Positions 1-12,600 of a stretch of DNA of 64,000 nt are shown here, piece after piece. The stretch's first letter is position 1. The number at the start of each line of letters is the position of its first letter. The stretch comes from Heligmosomoides polygyrus polygyrus (lineage: Eukaryota; Nematoda; Chromadorea; Rhabditida; Heligmosomidae), in NCBI GenBank assembly GCA_947396885.1, contig OX377206.1:20393114-20457113 (forward strand), written 5' to 3'. The translations under genes were made by a program, and so were the position numbers. The notes beneath the pieces were generated by a model. That model was given only the letters and a program-made list of their open reading frames with translations. It made no database searches and was not told where the DNA came from.

Positions 1-195
1 TGGCCTTAGTACAGATTTGCACCAGACCGATTTCTGCGCTTGGAAGAATCACATTTTACTTTTTGGGGCAGTTCGCCAGTTTTCGTATAAAATAAATTCC
101 TTTGCCGGAAGCATTAGATGTAGTTCTTAGGTGACAGCAACTGCTTATTCCTTAAGTCTTCGTCTGCAGTCTAGAGCTGAACCACTTGGACTCCG
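1..195. other. Intron sequence downstream of the PH2 exon
   Basis: Part of the intron following exon 543-659. I see no convincing next PH2 exon and no recognisable repeat here. Confidence 0.4.
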
Positions 196-478
196 GGATA
201 AAGGATTGCGTTACTCAATCTCTTTCGGAATGCGTCACGCATTCTACTTCTACTAGGTATCGTGAAAGCCATTTGAATGAGTATTTGCCCTATACAATGA
301 CTTGAGGTGGCCAGCCGTATACAAGTCAGTGGCTTATCCTTCTCCGGCCGGTCTTGTACAAATTGCTAACCCCGGAGTGATGGAAGGCCTGGCTGACCTG
401 GGCGGGAAATTCGAACCAAGGACCTGGCATCGGGTGAACACGACAACTATCACCTACTTCGACTGCGCTCCATGCGCC
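196..478 (-). mobile_element. SINE-A copy, nearly full length
   Basis: Reads from a degraded tRNA-like head at 478 (reverse of catgcgcc...ctacttcgactgcgc) to a GATAAAGG tail near 196. It shares the family landmarks (gtatttgccctatacaatgactt, cgcattctacttctac) with about 20% visible divergence. It lies in the last intron seen, sense with the host gene. Confidence 0.85.
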
Positions 479-542
479 AATGAAGAAGGATTCCTTCATA
501 AAATATGATATTAGCCATACTTCGAGCTAAATTGAAACTAAC

Positions 543-659
543 CTTGTGGGTCTTGTAGAAGAATAAGGTATGGGAGGTGAGTTCCGTCCACAACCTCTGC
601 CAACCATTTGAGCTTCTCAACTTGCGAAGCAGGTAACCGGACTGACACACGTCGACATT
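543..659 (-). CDS. frm-3/FARP: FARP exon: start of second PH domain
   Basis: 39 codons, phase 0 at both ends, acceptor TTTCTCAG, donor GTTAGT. Encodes [17 protein letters not shown]...FFYKTHK, the first strands of the C-terminal PH domain; LLRK.(K/R).SNGWQ(K/R)LW is a hallmark of FARP PH2. The remainder of the domain must lie left of the window, because the following 540 bases show no matching exon. Confidence 0.92.
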
Positions 660-3600
660 CTGAGAAACGCGGCAAATATTAAGCGATTTGCTGGATTATA
701 TAGTAAGGCTGAGCATCACAATTTGCTTCTTGTTAAGTTTTCTGTGCGCACAGGGTTTTCACTTTTTGTTTTCAGTAAACTTTTGAGGTTTCGTTCAAAT
801 GGAGATAGTAAATATAGTGGATACATTTAAATTTAAGGAGAAATAGAAGAATTAGTTTTCTTTGAAGATATTTTCTCTTGAATAATCGTGAGGCGTTTGA
901 AGTGGCCCTTCGTTCAATATTTTGTTCCTGACTTCCTTGGCTTTACTTTTTTAAGGTAAATATTATAGTTAAGGATTTTTAGTTGTACCGTAAGCACTTG
1001 TACACATAGTGGACAGCATGGTACGCGGCGCGACCGTGTCGCACACGTCATTAGGTCAAATTTCGGTATTCATAGTGAAACGTTGGAAACGCTGTGCAAT
1101 TTTCTAGTGTTTCAGATGTTAACTTTGAGATAGCAAACTAACGTCGTAGATCTGTTGAATGCTAAGCGTCGTCTTCCGATACCAGCACACTTGTAGAGGG
1201 CTCAGTTTCCGACGCTCCTTTGTTTGCGACTCATCGACGCCCGTTTCTGAAAAGAAAGCGGTAAAGTCCTGATTTCCCAAGACGTCTTCAGCTTTCTAAG
1301 CCGGTAAACCGCTATCAGAAGGCGAGGCACGAACTTCTACAGCTTACCACATCCGCTCATTGAAACTCGCTGCTCGTTCTCCGACAGAATAGGCGGCAGC
1401 TCCAGGCGATTCTTTACGTCATGTTTTACTGCCGAGCTTATGTCCTGAAAGAGGAACGGGCCGATCTAGTGTAAAATCACGGTTTGTTGTTTCCTCCAGA
1501 AGAGGGACCATGAAGTACAATTAGGACAGGCATCATGTTGTTTTGAGAGGAGCATTTTCTATCTTGGAAGCGTAGTATCTACACTAACCTCTATCCACAG
1601 GTCTTTTGCCGGACTCGCGAGAACAAACGATTTCTTGCCGAGGTGAAGCGTGAAAGCATCGTCTCGTTGTCCGATGACGTTGTACGAGTCACCGTCTTCT
1701 ACCTGGACAGCGTAAATAAGGAAGCCCATTCAATTTATTGCATTGGAAACAGAAAGCTAAGAGGCTACCACGAACCAGTAGCCCTTTTAGTTTGAGCTCA
1801 ATATTGATAGCAAACGGTGTTTCCTGGGATCGATGAGCCAGCAGTACTTCGTCGCTGAACAGAAGAAGCATTCGTGGTGACAGACCCTTTTGGGACCATC
1901 GTTGTACCCAGCCGAATCGTAGAAGGCGCTGTAAATAATTAGTTAATATCGGTGAAACAACTAGGTTTGTTCTATCTATGCAACCATTGGGTAATATTAA
2001 GGCTTGATATTTTTTCAAATCGGAAAGGTTGAATTAAGGTTTTTTGAACAATTAAGGTTTGATTTTTTTTCAAATGATGATTGAGCGTGAGCTGCTTGGT
2101 TGTGTGTACTACTCCACACAACTTTGTAGCGTCCGTATTTCTGCGAAGCATTCAGCCCAATCCCACTGGTTCGTTCCAACCAGGAAAACGTCAAGAAGAC
2201 GTTAGGACCTGTTACAGATCGAGACAAAAGTGCTAGCAACATTATTGATAGCGATGCGCGCTTCGCTGAGATCTTATCGATCATGTTGGTGATCACGAAT
2301 TCAATCCGATCAGTTACAAACTCCTTGTTATAGTGAACGAAATTTTAATTGCTTTGTATGCAATCTACAGTTTTGTTTGCAGTTTTCTGGTTGAAGTGGT
2401 ATTGCCACTGCTACGGCTTGAAATCATTTTTTGGAGACTACTTTTCAAGAACTCATAGTGCGAGTAAAATGTTTAAATTTTGCTATTAGTAAAATTCTCT
2501 TCAGCCACTTTTTCAAAAATCGTTATTAAAGGATTTATAAAGATTAAAAAGTTTCGCATTAAAAACTGCCTTAGCCGAGTAACTGTTCTGATCATACAGC
2601 ACCAGTTTTTTATTGCAATAGCGAAACATGATAACAAATAATGAAACAATAACGTTAGGCTAACCTCGACATTTATTAGATAACCACTAAAAAAGAAAAC
2701 TGTCGCCTGACGCCACAAGGCGTCATCTAGAGATCAAAACAATCAACAAACAGGCGGCACCATTGGCACTACTGTCTTGTGTTCTTTGAAACTGAAACTA
2801 CATACTCCTTGTGTTAGTGCTCCCATTAATATTCCATGCTATGCGATTTCCAAACGAAGTGGCTGCTTTGTGATGTTACATCATGCCATTCGCTCACGCA
2901 CTTTCTCCTGTGATGATAGGTAGTGGAGATACCGTATCGCTCGAGGAAGTGAGGATAGTGTGCAAAGAGGACTGAATAGGAGCGAAATGTGCAGTATCTC
3001 AAAGAACACACCCTGTTCGGCTGAGTAAGAAGCCCCTGCGTGTTGGTGTCGAACTCCAGCTGAAGAAGCGCCACGAACTCGGTGATGGCCTCACGCTGTT
3101 TTCGAGTGCTGTCGGCGAATCGAGCGATCTTCTCGAGTGCGACTCGAATCGGGCCGAAGTCGCTGTCGTTGATACCTTCAGCGAGTTGCCATTCGACTAG
3201 TCGAGTAAGAATCTGAATCGCTCATCAATCCGTTAAACAGTTAGCCTAGGCAGTTTCTCAAAAGCAGAATAGAATTACCGGCCGCCAAGCAATTATTCGG
3301 TTCAGAATCTTCAGCAGAATCCAGTTCAGCGGAACGTAGCATTGACTAGACTCTTCAAAATTCCTAAAAATTTATTCATCTAATTATTTGCTCTCAATCA
3401 TACCCTACAGAATCTAAACATTCTTCAGCAGCTACGATCGGTTTTTATTATGTAGTGATAAACTCAATCAAATTTAATCATCGTTGAGAAATCTTGAAGA
3501 TATGTGCCATCAAGTGAAGTCATCCGAGAATTCTTTTCTTTCGCTTCTTTCTTCTCTACTTTTTTATTTTCTGTTCTTTACTTGGTACTGCCTAGCTACA

Positions 3601-6600
3601 CAGATGTTGTACAGGTTTGAAATTCTAAATTCTTCGTAGTTATACTCAAGCGGTAATATCTAAAAGAATTTTAGTCCATACAATATTAGTTGCAGGTAAG
3701 ATAAGGGAACGAAATCTTTGCGCGTATGTACTACGATTACACAATTTCTTTCAAAAACCTGAATTCATCAGTTGCAGGTAGAATCTGGAAAACGTCCGCT
3801 CATAGAAATGACATTTTGAAAATTCTCGATAGTTGGCCTAACTTAACCTCAGTGACGCCTGATGGAGTACCTCTTAAGCTCATAAAGAAAATTTCTGCTA
3901 GCATTGCATCGCCCCTGGAATTCCTCTTTAATCTTAGCCTTTTTCGCGCACAAGTTCCTAAGAAATGGAAGCACTCATTTGTGTCACCGATACCTAAGAG
4001 GTCCCCGTATACTGATCCTTTCAACTACAGACCTGTGAGTGTTACGTCTGTTTTCTGTAGGCTCTTTGAAAAAATCTTAAAAAGGGTATCACTGAGCATC
4101 TTGATTCCCAAAAGATTTTGTCGTCAAATCAGCATGGGTTTAGAAAAGACAAGTCAACCGAAACACATATGCTTGAGGCACTGAATGAGTAATAGAAGGT
4201 ACTATCAAGGAGAATCCCAGGCGTATGTAAGGGCGGAAACACTAGAGAGAGCACCCAATCACACGCTTTTTGCGCGATCAACCGAGGGCTGCGATTGGCT
4301 TATGCACCCTTGTACACACCCAAAGGACAGTTTCTTTATAGCACCAATAAATGCCATACATATGTAGGTGGCCTGGGTAAGAAATAGAGCCCGAAAATTT
4401 TTCTGGCTTTGCCCTGCTGTTACCTGATTTCCGTTCGAAACTCAGCATTGCTTTTGGTTAGCTGATCTAGTGCTGCAATGTAGATGGGATACTGCTCCAG
4501 AAGGGTTGTGTAAGCCGGTAGCACGTTGTGCGTCATGCACAACACTCTTTGAGCCAGCTGTGATATGCTTCTAGAATAAACACAGTTGTCCACGACATAC
4601 TGGTAAAGATCCGCAAGCACCAAAAGGGCAAGTATTCAGCTGCTGAAAAGTACAAGAACTTCCTTACTCGGCGCTGCTTATCTCTTCCAGAAACGTGGCC
4701 TGAGACTCCTTTAATTCCTTCAGCTTTTTCGACAATTCCACGACGACACCTGAGCTTTCCAGAAATGGCTCTATCAAGCGAGGTAGATTCTGAAGCAGAG
4801 GACACAATAAGCTATCATAATTAACAATAAACTAGTGATTGCCAGGGCCTACCTCACATACTAAGCGAAAGTCTCTGGCGGCACTGCGCTCGTGATCGAG
4901 TAGGTCTTCTCGAATTTGGTAGCACATGTCGGAGATTAGGTTCTGAATTTTTCAAACTTAAAAACGAATGTAAGGGGGACCAGTGCGACCGAAACGAGGT
5001 CGAACAAGCGATGTTAGACAGGGTGCCATCAGTACTCAGTCGCATTTTGGGATGCGCCACGTATGTATACTACTTTTGCAGGATGTGATGATGGAGGAAT
5101 TTTCGAATGCTTACATAGTTGGTCTTAACTATGGAGTCCAACAGGTGAATAAGTCTGTGTTTTGTCCGCACCAGACAAGCATGTTGCCAATTATCCAATA
5201 CCGTTGTGATGAAAGGCATGGTAGTCTTTAGCGGAATCCGAGGGTTGAATCAATTCGGAGTGCATGCAACAGCCGGCGCCTCGTTCGACTGCGCTGTCAC
5301 TCGCCCATTTTTATCTTTTGTGATAAATAAAGGCGTAATTGATATTTCCAAGATCACTGCAACGTGGCTTTGTAAGGGAACAGAATTTTATCATGTATTA
5401 TCATAATTATATAATTGTTATGATTATTTTCTCTTCAGGTATGGACAAAAATACTTGATCAAAACTTAAGTGTTGATGCCACTTTCTTTGATTTTTTCAG
5501 AGCATTTGATAGAGGAGCCGATCTTCGAGCTTCAAAATATCGAACTGCATCCTAGGATCGTAGAATGGATCAGTAATTTTGTCGCCTGCAGATAATTCCA
5601 AGTCAAAGTCAATCAGTCTTTTCCCCTCCTATCCAGTCACAAGCGGAGTATCTCAAAATGGGGTTTTACGTTCTATCTTGTTCATTATATACACATCTGA
5701 TTTAACAAACTCGATAAGGTCGTTTAGTATCCCTTACCGAATGCTTGCTGGTGATATCATTGCCTAGAAGAATATTCAAAAAGCTGACGACCGTGTGGCA
5801 CTTAAGTCAGCTTTTACACCCGTTGCTAACTGGTCTGCTGCCTGGAAGCTTCCCCTCTCTAGTAGCAAAACGAAGTGTCTTCACCTCGGAAGCATTGAAG
5901 ATTATTGCGCTTATTACCTCAGTAGGCATCAGTTAAATAAAGCCGATAAATATCGTGACTTAGGCTTCATTTTGGACGCTAAACTTGAGTATATCGAACA
6001 TTGCGAAGTAATAGAGAGCAAGGCAGGCAGAGCCATTCGAAGTATATTCAGACGCTTGTCCACAAATTCAGTTGGTCACCTCTGGCTTACATTTCTTGCA
6101 TCCATCCTATGCTCGAATATGGCACAACCATGTTTAGTCCGTCTACCAGGCGCAACCAAGCCGAGCTAGGAACGGCGCACATTCACTCGACTACACATCC
6201 GTCCCACCTTGCAATGCTCGGAACAAAATGTTCAATCTTTTTGGTCTGGTAGTTCGCAGAAAGAGGAAAGGATTTGCTCATGATTTACAAAATGATCAGT
6301 GCGTAAGTACGCTTACGTCTCTACACATTTCATACAGCTTCCTCTCGAAACACGCGTGGTTTCAGGAGAAAAATTCATTTTCCTAAGGCAAGTTCTCGAG
6401 AACGAGCTTTCTTTTTTGCCAAAAGAGTTGGCTCGGACTTTTAAAAATTCGCCGAAAAGTATTCTCTACCAGGTTCCATTTCACAACTTAAAGGCTCACC
6501 TCAAAGGATTATTCATTAGTATCGTTTTCTTGTATTCTTCTATCACGCAAACATATATTGTGTTCTTCTCATTGTGTATATCTCGTGTTGCCTTTTTCAA

Positions 6601-9600
6601 ATGTAAATAGCTCTGTCTGCGTGAACATCCACGTATAATAAATAAATAAATGTATTGCTTTATGGTCAGACGACGTCATGCGGATGTGTCATTGTTAGTT
6701 TTTCTCTAGTTTTCTCTTAACTTCGCTTAGCTGTTTTTGAGTCTGACTGAAGCTTTGCTTTTTAAGTACCTATTGTCTTGCAGTTTTGTTTTTTGTTCGT
6801 TTTTGGAACTTTTTTTAGAAAAGCTAGGCTATTACTTGTTACTCTAACATCTGTGTTAATACGAATAAATGTTTGATTCCTTTGGTGTAAATTTTTGTTT
6901 GTGCACTCAGTGTATCAGTTCAACGCACCTGTATATCGAGAATCTACAAGAACTGTCAAAAGTCCGCGTAAGCCTTATTCAGATGTAATATTCACAATAA
7001 CAGCATTGCTAGTCAGACTAAGTTTAACCCATCAGCATCTACAGATGTCCGATGTGTAGAGTGAAGTTCGACGTTAATCGGCCATCTTGTGGGTTAAGTT
7101 TTCGAAGTTGTACTTCTTTCGATATCATTTCTGAACATATCATTTCCTCAATGTTTTTTCATCAGTACTTCGTAGCTTTACATCTGAACGTGGGCGCGTG
7201 GTAGCGCAGTGGGAGGACACATGTGCTATGTCCTGCTCCCTCTAATCGAGTTCGAGTCGCGCCCAGGCCTACCTGGTTATTATTTCTGTACTATCGGCGA
7301 ATCAAATCCAGACATTCTCTGTGAGTGACAAAACACTGACTTCTGCATCAGCTGTTCACCGCAGATCATTGTATAGGGCAAACTGACACTCAAATCGCCT
7401 CTACGATACCCTGCTGGAGATAAAAGCGTGGCGTATTCCAGAAGTATTGATAGACGATGTTGTTTATGCTTCTGCTTACATAGTATGAGGAAGAATATAG
7501 GCGCAGTGGAGAGGATTCCAGAAATGAATTCTGGTAGTTTATTAGCTTTGACAGCTCGAATATTGCAGAAATAGAAAACATTTCATTACAATTTTCCTTT
7601 GCAGAGATAGCAAAACGGAATAGTTACTACGTCGATTTAAACGCTTGAACATAGCATAGCTATAACCAGTCAGTTAGGTTAAATTAAGAGTCCACAGCGG
7701 GTGTTTTCCGATCAGGCGAATATAAGTGAAGATGATGTTCTAGCACTTACCTCTTTGTTGACGCTGCTAGTTGTCTCCTCCATGTCGGGGTAGACAACGG
7801 ACAGATCCGGCCAGGTCTCGTAATCCAGTTTGCTGTCCACGATAGACGTTGAGTTCGTCATTTTCGGTGATGTCATCGAGGTGTCTGGAACACAACGACG
7901 TCAGAGGCCAGCGCGAAGTTCATGGGGGTTTGGCTTTTAGGCGCTGAACAGTTGCGGGAAACCCTGTGGAGTTTTGTTCAGCGATTGCTTTCGTTCAATA
8001 GAGAATTATAAAAGATTGCATAATTTGAAAAGGAATCGAAGGACGTACCCTTCGAGTAGACAGTTCCTCCTAGTGACTCGCTACCGCTCTCACTGGAATC
8101 ACATCTCTCAAGCAGTCGCTGCGAAGCACTCGAGTTGAGACTTGCGCTCGTTTCAGCTCTGAAAAGTTTTTTTTTTGGAAAAATCTAAACTGAACATTTA
8201 AATGTTTGAAAATGTGTTGGAGCTACATAGAACAGTCGGAGGAGCGGCCAGCTCTGGCGTGCGCAAGGAATCGATTCTTGGTTCTGATCTCATCACAGCC
8301 TTCCAGCCCTCCGACAAAGTTGAAATTGGTTGGCTTTCCTTGTCAAGACGAATCAGAGATCTAAAGCTGAGAAGGTGTTTGGGCCGGGCCTATCGCTTCC
8401 AGCACTGCATGTTAGAGCGCGGGTAACGCAGATGGGAGGGGGGGGGGACGGCTCTCGCTCCCGCCGAATCAACTCATGGTTCAGGTCCTGCCGAAGTCTA
8501 CCAATCCGATGTCGGTGAATTGGTGCACCAGATTTGTATAGAAGGGATAAAACACCAACTAATCCATTGGTTGGCCACCAGAATTCATTGTATAGAGCAA
8601 ACATGCACTCAAAGCTCCTCCATGGTATACGCGGAAGCAGAAGGCGACACAGATTTCGGAAGGGGACTGATTAACGCCATTGCTTATCTTTCATTGTGCG
8701 GCTCTGGTTCTTCCAGTGATCGGGAATCTCACGATTGTGTATCGATCAGGTATTGATTGGTGCACTAGGTCTGACATGTTTCCTAAGCTAGGTTATTGAC
8801 AATAGGAAAGACGCCGTTGTACGCCATTACTTCAGTATCGTGTTATGTAAGAACCGTCTTGCTTCGGCCTTTCCAGTGTAGTTCTTCGGAAAGCAGCGAT
8901 GGTGACAAACGCGAAAGAACATTTTTTCGGCAAGCTACATACATGTATCCCTTCTAGTTCCAAAGCCAGTTGTAGAGAAGTTGTCTCCTGCTGATGTCAT
9001 ATCGCAAGAATTTCCAATTTTCGGAGCCTTTACTCCCAACAGACTGCTCGAATTCATGGATGCCGGTGAAAGCCTATTTGTAGTCAAATCAGTTTCTTTA
9101 AGCCTCAATTGGCTAGTATCGAGGTTGTAAGCGGTCACAACGATGTTTTGTTGCGATCGAAACTTCTAGCACCAGGCGGGACTCGAACCTGCACCTCCCT
9201 CTGACCGGGCGGGAATGCTCTACGCCATTACACCACCGGCGCCGTTTGATCGAACGCAACATCCACACCTCCAACCTCGATGCCAGCCAATTGAGGCTTA
9301 AAGAAACTGATTTGAATTGTTTCTACCAAGACCATCAGCTTAACTGGTCCCATGATGATATCAGCGGCCAGCCCATCCCGGATACGGGTGGGTGCTGATC
9401 GGTGCCGCGAGGTGTGGATGTTGCGTTCGATCAAACGGCGCCGGTGGTGTAATGGCGTAGAGCATTCCCGCCCGGTCAGAGGGAGGTGTGGGTTCGAGTC
9501 CTGCCTGGCGCTAGAAGTTTTGATCGCAACAAAACACCTATTTGTAGTGTAACGTTGAGCACCTTTCGAAAATAAGTGTGTACCTGTAGTTTAGATCTCC

Positions 9601-12600
9601 ACCAAGGTCATACTTCGCAACTTATTCAACATTTTTTTTCGAATCCGCGACGCGTTATACCTTTGTGAGACGGTTGGAATGTTTCCAATTATTTGCGGTG
9701 GGCATCCAATTACGGCCTCGGGAATTCTGAGCTTTGTCGACGTTCGAATTTTAGAAACGCTGTCGCATGGACTAAGTCGTCGAAGATTAGGTGGGCGCCG
9801 GCCAAGTAATGCGCTTCGCAGGCACCTGCTGAACGAGAGCTCTCACGAACTGGATTACCGGATGTCAAGAGAACCCCAGGACGCCCACCAATGCGTTGGT
9901 CGGACTTCTTCGTGAAAGCGCTGAACGACAGAGATGAACCTATTCGTGTTTCTGGAGCGAAGGTGATCCATTCGAGCACTCTGGCAACACGACAGGGACG
10001 AATGGAGATCCTGGCGCCCACCCGAGCAACTCCATAATCAACGGGACGACAAGACGATCCGACGACTAAGGCAAGCTAGTCAGTTGGTCTTCCCAAATGT
10101 TATGCCAATTCACTGACCCTGAAGGGATGGAAAGCTTTGTTGGTCGAGCATGGTAAGGAATGCACTCTAAGGTCGACCCCTCCTCCCACAGCGCTAGAGA
10201 GCGTGTTGTCGTAAAATTACCGTATGTTTTGCGAAATTAAATGGAAGGTACACAGCTGTATGTGCTCAATCACTACTCACTTTCTCGGAAGTTGATAGAT
10301 TTCTGACTTGATTGCACTGTCCGACGAGAATGTGGAGTTCACGCCGTAGATGCTCTTCTTGCTGGAGGACAGGCGGCCGAGATCTGAAAGAAGGACAACT
10401 GGTAGGGGTTGCCAGTAGACGAGGCTAAACTGGCCAAAGTTACACTAAGCTCTTCTAGTTGTTGTTTTTGTTGTATTTCTTTGTTATTTATACGATGCAT
10501 ATGACAAACGTGTAAAATGAGCGATTATTACAGCTCAACTCATGAACAATCCGCTTGTAAAAGCAGTGCTAGGGAATGTTGCGCCGTACGATGTTTTCTA
10601 GGGCTGCCCTAGTCCTCTCTAGTTCAGAACCATATAGGACTTCAAAAACCTAAAAAAGAACTGCCAGACTCTTAAAATATGCATTAGTAAGCTATTGTTT
10701 GAACATGCGTCTGGTACTTCTCCTAAAGACACTGATATCTTTTTACGTATCAGACATCCTCAGAAAGTGGTTGGATCACTACTGAAGCTTGTGCCTTTTG
10801 TGCGGCAGTGTTCTCCAAAACTTCCTTGTTCTCTTCGATCAAGCCGAATCCGTACTATCAAGGGAAGGGTGCCAGCTGTCCATGACACTTTGAGATGAAA
10901 TGCATAGCACTGGATGTGGCTTCGAATGCTGATTCGAAATATGTGTTCCGTATCTGCTAATCGCTCCTGGGTGCAGAGTTGTGAACCATTTTCAGTTTCC
11001 CTTCTGAGTCCCAGTTGAAATGAAAATGCAAAAGGCATTGCATGTCAATTGCGCAGTTTGTAAGATGTGCGAAAAACGGTATACGTAGAGAAGACGGGCA
11101 TCGTTGGGAGATGGGAACGCCAATCAGCCATTCAGAGAGGGTGTGTACAGTCAGTACCCTGATTGGTTGCATGTGTTCGGTCTGTGTTCTGCAATGCTGT
11201 TATTGGCTGACACGCTCTTACCTATCAATGCTGCTCACCTTCTCGACGTATACACAGCAAGGACCAAGTTCCTCCAGAAGGCACGTCAAGAAAACGGCTG
11301 ATGAGAACATACTTTGAAAGATAGATCGGTAGCATTGTCCTTAACGCCATCGCGAGTTACGAAAAGGGGTCGTTTGAGGCACTGATTTACCCAACCATAC
11401 GCATGGACAGTGGAGTCATGGTCAAAATTTTTTTGGTTTCTAAATTTTTTACATTTTCGATTGATATTGGAAAGTTACGGTAGGTATGTATGAGTGAGTA
11501 AGGGTCACTAACCCTTGCCCACCCGTACCTACAGTCGGGTAAGGGTTATTCACCGATGCTCACCAATACCTACAGTAGCCAACCGTAATCGGTCAAAAAT
11601 TTAAAAACAAATTGTGGCAATGATAAAGGCCTTAAATAACCTTCCTAGCTCATGTTAAGGTGAAGAAAAGTTCCCATGTTTGGAGTAGATATTGCACTTG
11701 AGAACCAGGTTTTCTTCCTGCCGATCCTTCTCGTTGCGATTTTACATAGAGTGCTCTGCTCGATTGTGGTGGACCTGTTTAAGGAAATGCAAAAATGTTG
11801 CATCGCAGGAGATTCGAACCACAAACAGTAGTCTCACTACGCCGCTCCTCTATCCACTGCGTCACCACTGCTCGGCATACGCAGCTATTACCAGCCAACA
11901 TGATCTTGCCTTCTTGTGATTGGTACATTCTGCGCGCAGCAGACAGTGGCTCAGAAGACAAAGTGAAAATGGTCAATAACTTCGTCCCCAGAAGCGTTCA
12001 GTAGATATGGGACAAATATTTGGAATCAGCCTCCGAAGCCGCATCCAGTGGCATAGATCTCATTTCAAATTGCCATGGTCACCTGGTATCCATCCCATGT
12101 AAGCGCGCAGTCTGCGCAGAACGAGAGGCATAGTCATAACGGGAATGCGAGATCTTGAAGCCGCCTGCTCCAAGGCTCAGAATTCGTGTCGTTGCTCGAC
12201 AGTGCACTGGAGTTCTGAGTTCCGGAGCCATGTCGCTTCATTCAATACCTTCCGCTATGGATAAGTGAACTTTAAAAATGGCGGTATTGTTTTGATTGAA
12301 AAACCGCAGTTTGATTTCCAAAACCAGAATCTTCATCTTTGGAGGCTGTTAGTGCTGGTCATGGTCGACCAGTAGTTGTGGCTTGCCATGGTTACAGTTT
12401 TAATTTTTGCTTCCTTTTAGGAAAACCAGTGGTTGAAAGCGGACAGCTTGCGGCGTCATCCGCGCGGTATAGTTGGGCTTGAATGACCTATTCGAATATG
12501 CATTCAAGTAATTTTTATTTGAATTTGAATGTTCGGATTCGGTTATTCAAAAAATCGTGTTCTCAAATGTTTTCCAATTCGAATATCCAAAAAATCGATT

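Noticed and set aside
2015..2296. Minus ORF between DH and PH1 exons
   Set aside because: The DH-PH junction is completed exactly by exons 3012-3212 and 1776-1928, leaving no room for it.
4533..4805. 90-codon minus ORF across two FARP exons
   Set aside because: It is in a different frame from the DH homology and crosses real splice sites.
4188..5450. Plus-strand intron within the LINE (GT...TCTCTTCAG)
   Set aside because: The splice would leave two extra bases and shift the RT frame, and the segment carries native minus-strand exons; the splice-like ends are probably chance.
9438..9511. tRNA gene (Gly-like) with good acceptor and T arms
   Set aside because: Anticodon loop is about 11 nt and the same core recurs inside elements with target-site duplications, so these are tRNA-derived SINEs, not tRNA genes.
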